NCBI GenBank assembly: GCA_026225155.1
Contig: JAMFSG010000132.1
Coordinates: 1 to 7,464, forward strand
Reading direction: 5' to 3'
Length of the DNA stretch: 7,464 nucleotides
Source: Verrucomicrobiota bacterium
GTDB lineage: Bacteria > Verrucomicrobiota > Verrucomicrobiia > Limisphaerales > UBA11358
The notes under the pieces were generated by a model. That model worked only from the letters and a program-made list of their open reading frames with translations, was not told the origin of the DNA and made no database searches. Position 1 is the first letter of the stretch. Every line of letters starts with the position of its first letter. Of the stretch, positions 1 to 6,298 are shown piece by piece. The translations under genes and the position numbers were made by a program.

Positions 1-807
<807 letters not shown>

Positions 808-978
808 TTCAATTTAACCATGAATACGCAACGGAACAAAGAATCTTCGCGTTGCGGTTTAATCATACTCATCGTCATCCTCGTCCTCATCCTCGAATTT
901 TATTTTTTTAGGATGAGGATGAGGACGAGTCAAAATTCAGTTTTCATCCGCACCCAAGTGTGTTCATCTGTGGTGAAA
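808..978. other. Divergent intergenic region with nested inverted repeats
   Basis: This 171-bp gap between the U32 gene and lpxA must hold both promoters, but I see no convincing -35/-10 pair. Its ends, 'ttaaccatgaa' near 814-824 and 'ttcatctgtggtga' at 963-976, look like facing halves of a dispersed repeat related to the one at 3204-3274. Inside are a 7-bp inverted repeat (CGCAACG 827-833, CGTTGCG 850-856) and a perfect 15-bp hairpin (880-894 with 915-929, listed separately). No small gene is credible: the forward frame that crosses it also reads antisense through the U32 gene. Confidence 0.6.
880..929. repeat. Perfect 15-bp inverted repeat of GAGGAT/ATCCTC units
   Basis: CTCGTCCTCATCCTC at 880-894 is the exact reverse complement of GAGGATGAGGACGAG at 915-929, with a 20-nt AT-rich loop (895-914). 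Each arm is itself a run of near-hexamer units (CTCGTC CTCATC), which continue to the left from about 868. Transcribed from either side it would form a stable hairpin. On the plus strand no T-run follows the right arm; read from the minus strand no T-run follows either, so it is a poor intrinsic terminator. It is more likely a dispersed repeat, or a structure in the lpxA leader. Confidence 0.85.
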
Positions 979-1770
979 ATGATTCATCCGACGGCCATTA
1001 TTCGTCCGCAGGCGAAATTGCACTCCAGCGTGCGCGTCGGCGCGTATGCGGTGATTGATGCGGACGTGGAACTCGGCGCGGATTGCATCGTCGGGCCGCA
1101 CGTTTATCTCACCGGCGTCACGAAAATCGGCAGCGGAAATAATTTTCACGCCGGCGCGGTCATCGGCGATGCGCCGCAGGATTTGAAATACAAGGACGAA
1201 CCGACGCGCGTGCGCATCGGCGACCATAATGTTTTTCGCGAACACGTCACGGTGCACCGCGCGACGAAAACCGACGGCGAAACGGTCATCGGCTCGAATA
1301 ATTTTTTGATGGCGAACGCGCACGTCGCGCACAATTGCGCCGTCGGTGACCACGTCATCATCGCGAACGGCGCATTGCTCGGCGGCCACGCGGTTGTGCA
1401 GGATCGCGCGTTCATTTCAGGAAATTGTCTCGTGCATCAATTCACGCGCGTCGGCACGCTGGCGATCATGCAAGGCGGTTCGGCCATCAGCAAAGATCTG
1501 CCGCCGTTCTGCGTGGCCTTGCGCGATAACGAAATTTGCGGCCTTAATGTCATCGGTTTGCGGCGCGCCGGATTTTCCGCCGAGCAACGGTTGGAATTGA
1601 AAAAAATTTATCACGCGCTGTTTCGCGGTGGGAAAAATCTGCGGACGGCTTTGGCCGAAGCGCAGAAAAATTTCACCAGCCCGGCGGCGAAAACCGTGCT
1701 AGAATTTGTCGCGAGCGCCAAACGCGGCGTGTGCGCGGACATGGGAAAAATTTCCAACGGCGAGGAATAA
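979..1770 (+). CDS. lpxA: LpxA, acyl-ACP:UDP-N-acetylglucosamine O-acyltransferase
   Basis: A 263-residue protein (E. coli LpxA is 262) catalysing the first step of lipid A synthesis in the cytoplasm: transfer of a 3-hydroxyacyl chain from ACP to the 3-OH of UDP-GlcNAc. Residues 1-180 are hexapeptide repeats forming a left-handed beta-helix, and the rest is the helical C-terminal domain. Visible hallmarks are 'PQDLKYKDEPTRVRIGD' (66-82), the catalytic region 'NAHVAHNCAVGDH' with H115 and H118 (equivalent to E. coli H122 and H125), H137, 'VHQF' (H153) and 'GLNVIGLRRAGFS' with R196 (E. coli R204). The frame is open from 535, but the upstream part is antisense to the U32 gene and crosses repeats. 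ATG 979 gives the family's 'MIHPTAII' start. The upstream GGTGA is close and weak. It heads a tight cluster with two small membrane proteins, and the usual lpxD/fabZ/lpxB neighbours are absent here. Confidence 0.97.
   Translation: MIHPTAIIRPQAKLHSSVRVGAYAVIDADVELGADCIVGPHVYLTGVTKIGSGNNFHAGAVIGDAPQDLKYKDEPTRVRIGDHNVFREHVTVHRATKTDGETVIGSNNFLMANAHVAHNCAVGDHVIIANGALLGGHAVVQDRAFISGNCLVHQFTRVGTLAIMQGGSAISKDLPPFCVALRDNEICGLNVIGLRRAGFSAEQRLELKKIYHALFRGGKNLRTALAEAQKNFTSPAAKTVLEFVASAKRGVCADMGKISNGEE
1762..1766 (+). promoter_or_regulatory. Shine-Dalgarno GAGGA for the GYF_2/DUF4190 gene
   Basis: GAGGA lies within the last codons of lpxA, five bases before the ATG at 1772. It fixes that ATG as the start of the next gene, ahead of an in-frame upstream ATG at 1706, and suggests translational coupling to lpxA. 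Confidence 0.7.
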
Positions 1771-1771
1771 A

Positions 1772-2272
1772 ATGAATTACCGGATCATCGGCAACGACGG
1801 CAAGACTTACGGCCCGACCAGCGCGGAACAAATCCACGCGTGGATCGCGCAAGGCCGCATCGAAAGCCGCACACCGATTTTCGCGGACGGCGCGAGCGAT
1901 TGGACATTCGTCGGTTTGTTGCCAGAATTCGCGGGAAATTTCGGCACTGCACCGCAAACGATTTCGCCGCCGAAATCTGCCACGTCGCAGTCGCTGAAAA
2001 CCAACACCTGCGCCTTGTGGAGTTTGATCTGCGGCATCATTTCTTGCATTCCCTGCTGTTGGTGCTGCATGCCGTTTAATCTAGTCGGTTTGGTTTTAGG
2101 CATCGTCGCGCTGGCACAACTTTCTTCGCGCCGCGAAACGGAAGCTGGACGCACGCTGGCCATCATTGGTCTGGTGCTTTCCGCCGCTAGCCTGTTTTTG
2201 GGAATTGTTTGGGCAATTATCAGTCTTGCCACCGACCCGTCAAAGTTTCAGATGAACTTCAATTCAAATTGA
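1772..2272 (+). CDS. GYF_2 (DUF4339) plus DUF4190-like membrane protein, cysteine-rich
   Basis: A 166-residue protein of unknown role. Residues 1-53 fit the GYF_2 domain: 'YRIIGNDGKTYGPTSAEQIHAWIAQGRI' then 'DGASDWTFVGLLPEF', a fold thought to bind peptides. A Ser/Pro/Thr linker (54-77) leads to a two-helix DUF4190-like membrane part: helix one about 81-117, 'SSRRETEAGRTLAIIG' loop, helix two about 128-152. Seven Cys (80, 87, 92, 95, 96, 98, 99) cluster in the first membrane segment as SCIPCCWCCMP. Such a cluster recalls lipidated Cys near membranes in dispanin-type proteins, or metal or disulfide binding; neither is shown. The ATG at 1772 starts one base after the lpxA stop and has a GAGGA ribosome site. 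The next gene begins directly after its stop, so all three are probably cotranscribed. Confidence 0.85.
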   Translation: MNYRIIGNDGKTYGPTSAEQIHAWIAQGRIESRTPIFADGASDWTFVGLLPEFAGNFGTAPQTISPPKSATSQSLKTNTCALWSLICGIISCIPCCWCCMPFNLVGLVLGIVALAQLSSRRETEAGRTLAIIGLVLSAASLFLGIVWAIISLATDPSKFQMNFNSN

Positions 2273-2704
2273 ATGAACGCGGTGCCGCCAAAAATTTCCA
2301 ACGCCACTTCAGCGAATAATTTGTTTGCGGCAATTGTTTTAGGCGCGGTGGCATTGGGAATCGCGGCGATAATTTTTTTCTTCAATCCGACCACGCACGG
2401 ATTTTACCCCGTCTGCCAGTTTCACAGATTGACCGGCCTGAATTGTCCCGGCTGCGGCGCAACGCGTGCGCTTTATGCGTTGCTGCACGGAAATTTTTCA
2501 ACGGCTTTGCGCGATAATGCGCTGTTCGTATTCGGAATTTTCGCGCTGACTTTGCGCGGAACTTGGTTTGCCGCCAAAAAATTGCGTGGACAACCAACCG
2601 TTGAATTTTTCCCAATAAAATTTCTGTGGCCGCTGCTTTTAATCGCGCTCGTTTTCACGGTTTTGCGAAACTTGCCGGCGTTTTCGTTTTTGTCGCCGGC
2701 GTGA
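2273..2704 (+). CDS. DUF2752 family membrane protein
   Basis: A 143-residue membrane protein of unknown function. The family core is clear: 'YPVCQFHRLTGLNCPGCGATRALYALLHGNFSTALRDNALF' (residues 45-85), with C48, the CPGCG motif at 58-62, the T64-R65 pair and N82. Hydrophobic helices lie at about 16-37, 83-96 and 117-132. Its ATG follows the stop of the preceding gene with no gap, so translation is likely coupled. The two products are both small, membrane-bound and Cys-bearing, which makes a shared complex plausible, but that is inference. The Cys pair resembles a metal or redox site; the biochemical role of DUF2752 is not known to me. A hairpin-pair element starts 7 bases after the stop. Confidence 0.88.
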   Translation: MNAVPPKISNATSANNLFAAIVLGAVALGIAAIIFFFNPTTHGFYPVCQFHRLTGLNCPGCGATRALYALLHGNFSTALRDNALFVFGIFALTLRGTWFAAKKLRGQPTVEFFPIKFLWPLLLIALVFTVLRNLPAFSFLSPA

Positions 2705-2711
2705 AATATTC

Positions 2712-2788
2712 GGGAGGGATGGCGTGTCGCCGTCCTATAATTTTAGAAAACAAGCACATTTTAGGGACGCCGACACGGCGTCCCTCCC
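2712..2788. repeat. REP/BIME-like pair of facing palindromes
   Basis: Two arms, 2712-2736 and 2764-2788, are near-exact reverse complements: 25 positions with two mismatches and two G·T pairs, spaced by 27 AT-rich bases. Each arm also folds alone. Arm 1 forms GGGATGGCG-TGT-CGCCGTCCT (2716-2736); arm 2 forms GGGACGCC-GACAC-GGCGTCCC (2764-2784). The two mismatches between arms (2722/2778 and 2730/2770) are paired with each other inside each local hairpin, a G-C in arm 1 and a C-G in arm 2, so the small hairpins are kept. A GGGA extension lies at the 5' side of arm 1, mirrored 3' of arm 2. There is no T-run after either hairpin, so classic termination is doubtful. It may still cap the lpxA cluster transcript. 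Confidence 0.85.
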
Positions 2789-2849
2789 AGATTTACAAAC
2801 GGAAGTTTTCGCTTTTGCGGGCGGGCGTGGTAGGATTCAATTTCACAGT

Positions 2850-3188
2850 ATGGACATGACCCATCCTTTGACAACGACGGCGTTCGATCTGCCCGGTTTT
2901 CGCGTGACGAAATCGTTTGGCGTGGTGCGCGGCATCATGGTGCGCTCACGTTCCATTGTCGGCAATTTTGGCGCGAGCATCCAAAGTATTTTTGGCGGCA
3001 ACATCTCGATTTATACCAATCTGTGCGAATGCGCACGCGAAGACACATTCAACCTGATGCTTACGCACGCGGGCCAGCTCGGTGCGAATGCGGTCATCGG
3101 CGTGCGTTATGACGCGACGGAAATCGCGCCCGGCATCACTGAAGTGCTGTGCTACGGCACGGCGGTTTTTGTGGAGAAAACGAATTGA
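2850..3188 (+). CDS. YbjQ family protein (UPF0145, DUF74)
   Basis: A 112-residue soluble protein; E. coli YbjQ is about 107. The family pattern covers almost the whole chain: 'GFRVTKSFGVVRGIMVRSRSI' (16-36), 'IQSIFGGNISIYTNL' (44-58), 'GQLGANAVIGVRYDATEI' (75-92) and 'EVLCYGTAVFVEK' (98-110). Members form ring-like, often pentameric, assemblies and are annotated as putative heavy-metal binders, but no activity is established. Cys sit at 59, 61 and 101. The frame is open further upstream (from 2724), but that part reads through the palindrome element, so ATG 2850 (or the next Met at 2856) is the likely start; the ribosome site is weak. It lies alone between two repeat elements and is probably its own transcript. 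Confidence 0.9.
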   Translation: MDMTHPLTTTAFDLPGFRVTKSFGVVRGIMVRSRSIVGNFGASIQSIFGGNISIYTNLCECAREDTFNLMLTHAGQLGANAVIGVRYDATEIAPGITEVLCYGTAVFVEKTN

Positions 3189-3203
3189 GCCGGGAAAATT
3201 TTC

Positions 3204-3274
3204 AACCACGAATGGACGCGGAAGAACACGGATTGAAAATATTTTATCCGTGCTTGTTTGTCGTTCATCGGTTT
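3204..3274. repeat. Imperfect long inverted repeat upstream of the RND gene
   Basis: The left arm (about 3204-3233, beginning aaccacgaatggacgc) and the right arm (about 3246-3274, ending gttcatcggttt) are imperfect reverse complements. The innermost 7 bp are exact: CACGGAT 3227-3233 with ATCCGTG 3246-3252, around a 12-nt loop TGAAAATATTTT. Sequences of the type aaccacgaatgg…acacggat are, to my knowledge, frequent dispersed repeats in Verrucomicrobiota intergenic DNA. A related half-copy seems to lie at 814-840. A TTG at 3258 that could extend the RND frame falls inside the right arm. Confidence 0.65.
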
Positions 3275-3284
3275 GCGCTGTGAC

Positions 3285-6146
3285 ATGAAGGCGTTGAGCG
3301 AACATTCTTTTCTCGCGCGGCTGCTCGGCAAACTGGCCATGGCGGTTTGCCGTCATCCGCGCTGGTTTTTTTGGTCACAGGTCGGGCTTTTCTTCGCGAG
3401 CATCATTTACACGGTCGGATTTTTGCAGTTCGACATGGACCAGAACAAACTGGTCGGCGGCAACCAGCGTTACCATCACAACTTCCTCGAATTCCAGAAA
3501 GAATTTCCGCAGCCGGACGATCTGGCCGTCGTCATCGAAAGCGAAAACATCGAGAAAAACCGTCAATTCGCCGAACGGCTCGGTGCCCGGATGCTGGCGG
3601 AAACGAATTTGTTTCACGATGTTTTTTTCCAGCAAAATCCCGCGCTCGTCGGCAACAAAGGTCTGCAGATGGCGACGACGACGGACTTGCAGGAATTAAA
3701 AAACAGCCTGGAAATTTATCTCCCGTTCGTCCGCCAATTTACGGCAACCACGAATCTGGTTTCGTTTTTCGAGATGATGAACACCCAGTTTCGGACGGCG
3801 AAACGGGAAGAAAATGCGCAGACAGATTCGCTGATGAAAGCGTTGCCGGCGATCGGCGGCATCGTCCAATCGGCGCGCGAAAGTCTGGCGCGCGATGGCA
3901 CGCCGCCGGCGCCGAGTTTGGTGGCTTTGTTTGGCGGCAACGAAAGCGACGTGGTTTCAAATTACATCGCGTTTGACGCTGGGAAAATTTTCATCGTCAC
4001 CACGCACGCGCCGGAAGAATCGGTGAACGACACGCCGCCGGTTTTGTGGACGCTGTTGAAAAATGCCGTTTTGGAAAATGTGTTTCATAAACCCGTAAGC
4101 AGCGGCGATTTGACGGGCGACGCGATTGATCGTTTGCGCGAGTTGATTGCCGAAACGAAAGCGGAAGTCACGGGCGTGAACGTCGGTTTGACCGGCGAAC
4201 CGGTATTGGATTACGACCAGATGGCGCAATCGCAAAAGGACACGACCATCGCGAGCATTTTATCGCTGGTGTTGTGTGCCTTCATTTTCATTTACGGTTA
4301 CAACGAAACCGGCCGCCCGGTGAAGGCGATGATTTGTCTGATGATCGGTCTGGCCTACACGCTGGCGTTCGCGACGTTGACGATCGGCCATCTGAATGTT
4401 TTGACGATCACGTTTTTGCCGATGTTGATCGGACTGGCGATTGATTTCGGCGTGCATCTCATCACGCGTTACGAGGAAGAATTGCGCCACGGCAAATCGA
4501 AGGAACAGGCGATGACGAAGGCGATGATCTTCACCGGCCAGGGAATTTTCATGGGCGCGCTGACGACGGCGGGCGCATTTCTGGCGATGGCTTTCACGGA
4601 TTTCAAAGGCATCTACGAAATGGGAATCATCTGCGGCGGCGGCTTGATGATTTGCCTCGTGCCGATGCTGACGATCTTGCCGCTGCTGCTGTTGCGTGGA
4701 AAACAAAATGTCATTGACCATCAACATCGCGAAGACGAACGGCGCGCGCGCATCGAAAATATCTGGCTGCAACGGCCGGTGATCGTCACGTTCGTCATCA
4801 TCGCGATTTCCGCGCTCGCCGCTACGCAACTGTCCAAAGTGAAATTTGATTACAATTTGTTGAGCCTGCAAAGTTCCAGTTTGCCATCGGTGGTTTATAC
4901 GCAAAAGCTGATCAATTCAGCGGACAAATCCGTTTTGTTCTGCGCCGTCGTCGCGGACAATCGCGAGGAAGCGGTCGCGCTGGAAAAACAAATCCGCACG
5001 CTGACCAACGTGGTCGCGGATGTGGAATCCATCGCCGGTTATCTGGATCAAACCGACGAGGTTGAAAAACTGAAATTGATTTCCGAAATCAAAACGGAAG
5101 TCGCGCCGTTGCAATTCAGCGCGCCGGACGAAAAACCGGTGAACGTGGATGAATTGAGCCGGACGCTGTATTCATTTTACGGTTATCTTGGCGCGGCGCG
5201 CGCGGATGTCGGCACCAACGATCCGGCTTTGACGAAACAATTTTTAGCGTTGAAAACCACCATTGAAAATTTTCGCAAGGCGATGCTCGCGGGCGACAAC
5301 GAAGCACGTTCAGACAACGCGGAAAAATTAGGTGAATTCCAGCAGGCGCTGTTTGATAATTTGCGCGCGACGTTTGCGACCTTTCAAAATCAGGACGACC
5401 AAACGCCATTGCGGGTCGCGGATTTGCCGCCCGCGTTGCGCGACCGTTTTGTCGGCGTTCACGGAAAATTTCTTTTGCAGGTTTATCCGAAAAGAGATGT
5501 CTGGCAGCGCGACAACCAGCAGGAATTCGTCGGCGCATTGCGTCAGGCACTTGATCCGCACGACACTAATCACCCAATCATCACCGGCACGCCCGTGCAA
5601 TTGTTTGAATACGAATCGCTATTGAAAGACAGCTATATCACCGCCGCGTGGTATTCGCTGATCGCCATCGCCATCATCGTGTTGATCCATTTCCGCAGTT
5701 TTTTGGCGGTGATCCTCGCGCTGATTCCCGTCGGCCTCGGCACGTTGTGGCTCGCCGGTTTGATGGGCTGGTTAAATGTGCCGTTCAATCCGGCGAATAT
5801 CATGACGCTGCCGCTCGTCATTGGCATCGGCGTCACGAACGGCATTCACATCCTGAACCGTTTTGCCGAAGAACGCACACCGAGCATCCTCGCGCGCAGC
5901 ACGGGTAAAGCCGTGCTCGTGTCCGGTTTGACAGCCATCGCGGGATTCGGCAGTTTGATTTTAGCGAAACATCGTGGCATACATAGTCTCGGTGTTATCA
6001 TGTCGGTCGGCATCGCAACGTGTATGATTGCGGGATTAACTTTCGTGCCCGCGCTGCTGAATTTATTTGGGAAACGGCATTCGTTAATAGAAAAACCCGG
6101 TGCCAACAAAACATCGTCAGCACCGGGATCGGAGGAACCGAGGTGA
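3285..6146 (+). CDS. RND/MMPL superfamily exporter, HpnN-like
   Basis: A 953-residue inner-membrane transporter with the two-fold RND layout of 12 helices and two large periplasmic loops. Helix 1 is at about 28-48, loop 1 at 49-319, helices 2-6 at about 320-339, 345-367, 371-391, 415-437 and 443-471, helix 7 at 498-515, loop 2 at 516-783, and helices 8-12 at about 784-802, 806-827, 834-857, 874-894 and 899-926. Helix 4 carries 'GLAIDFGVHLITRYEEE' with D387, the expected proton-relay Asp. The equivalent in helix 10 is 'GIGVTNGIHILNRFAEE', which has no Asp. 'FPQPDDLAVVIES' in loop 1 and 'GKFLLQVYPKRDVWQ…TGTPVQLFEYES' in loop 2 resemble HpnN, which moves hopanoids to the outer membrane. No hopanoid gene is in view, so the substrate is open, probably a lipid. 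ATG 3285 is preferred; the TTG at 3258 lies in a repeat. The tail after 930 is polar and Pro/Ser-rich. Confidence 0.9.
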   Translation: MKALSEHSFLARLLGKLAMAVCRHPRWFFWSQVGLFFASIIYTVGFLQFDMDQNKLVGGNQRYHHNFLEFQKEFPQPDDLAVVIESENIEKNRQFAERLGARMLAETNLFHDVFFQQNPALVGNKGLQMATTTDLQELKNSLEIYLPFVRQFTATTNLVSFFEMMNTQFRTAKREENAQTDSLMKALPAIGGIVQSARESLARDGTPPAPSLVALFGGNESDVVSNYIAFDAGKIFIVTTHAPEESVNDTPPVLWTLLKNAVLENVFHKPVSSGDLTGDAIDRLRELIAETKAEVTGVNVGLTGEPVLDYDQMAQSQKDTTIASILSLVLCAFIFIYGYNETGRPVKAMICLMIGLAYTLAFATLTIGHLNVLTITFLPMLIGLAIDFGVHLITRYEEELRHGKSKEQAMTKAMIFTGQGIFMGALTTAGAFLAMAFTDFKGIYEMGIICGGGLMICLVPMLTILPLLLLRGKQNVIDHQHREDERRARIENIWLQRPVIVTFVIIAISALAATQLSKVKFDYNLLSLQSSSLPSVVYTQKLINSADKSVLFCAVVADNREEAVALEKQIRTLTNVVADVESIAGYLDQTDEVEKLKLISEIKTEVAPLQFSAPDEKPVNVDELSRTLYSFYGYLGAARADVGTNDPALTKQFLALKTTIENFRKAMLAGDNEARSDNAEKLGEFQQALFDNLRATFATFQNQDDQTPLRVADLPPALRDRFVGVHGKFLLQVYPKRDVWQRDNQQEFVGALRQALDPHDTNHPIITGTPVQLFEYESLLKDSYITAAWYSLIAIAIIVLIHFRSFLAVILALIPVGLGTLWLAGLMGWLNVPFNPANIMTLPLVIGIGVTNGIHILNRFAEERTPSILARSTGKAVLVSGLTAIAGFGSLILAKHRGIHSLGVIMSVGIATCMIAGLTFVPALLNLFGKRHSLIEKPGANKTSSAPGSEEPR

Positions 6147-6153
6147 AAACCTC
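6096..6153. other. Two small hairpins across the 3' end of the RND gene
   Basis: CCCGGTGC (6096-6103) pairs exactly with GCACCGGG (6120-6127) over a 16-nt loop. GAGGT (6140-6144) pairs with ACCTC (6149-6153) over a GAAA tetraloop that overlaps the TGA stop. Neither is followed by a T-run, so intrinsic termination is not supported, but they could slow ribosomes or protect the mRNA end. The first stem may simply be chance in Pro/Ser-rich codons. Confidence 0.4.
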
Positions 6154-6208
6154 AATTGCAAGTAAAATACGATAAAACAAGCTAAAGTCAAATAGAATGT
6201 TAAATGAA

Positions 6209-6232
6209 GATAAATTGGCCGATAAATTGGTC
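6209..6232. repeat. 12-bp tandem repeat GATAAATTGGYC, two copies
   Basis: GATAAATTGGCC (6209-6220) is followed at once by GATAAATTGGTC (6221-6232), differing at one base. They sit in the AT-rich gap (6147-6261) about 30 bases before the start of the next gene. Two adjacent near-identical 12-mers in a promoter-sized gap could be a regulator site. TAGAAT at 6193-6198 resembles a -10 box, but no matching -35 is visible. Confidence 0.6.
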
Positions 6233-6247
6233 AAAAACCATAGCAAT

Positions 6248-6298
6248 AACGGTAAAGTAAAATGCGGCTGATTTCTCAATCTTCATTTTTTTACCGTT
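6248..6298. promoter_or_regulatory. 9-bp inverted repeat bracketing a start codon
   Basis: AACGGTAAA (6248-6256) is the exact reverse complement of TTTACCGTT (6290-6298). The 33-nt loop between them holds the ATG at 6262. In the mRNA this stem would cover the region where a ribosome site should be and close it over the start codon. There is no strong Shine-Dalgarno in this leader. Structure-controlled translation is possible; chance is not excluded. Confidence 0.4.

Noticed and set aside
862..867. -10 box TATGAT for the U32 gene on the minus strand
   Set aside because: Five of six bases match, but the expected -35 position (885-890) reads ATGAGG, and the site lies among repeats; too weak to list.
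2764..2788. Intrinsic terminator at the GC-rich hairpin
   Set aside because: The stem is strong, but the following bases (cagatttacaaac) contain no T-run; a repeat-element reading explains both arms better.
2724..2849. Upstream extension of the YbjQ frame
   Set aside because: The added 42 residues are encoded by the palindrome element and spacer, and the YbjQ family pattern begins after ATG 2850.
4260..4904. Minus-strand open frame of 214 codons inside the RND gene
   Set aside because: It mirrors helices and loops of the RND protein in another frame and is rich in His/Arg/Gln with no domain; it is a by-product of the GC pattern in codons.
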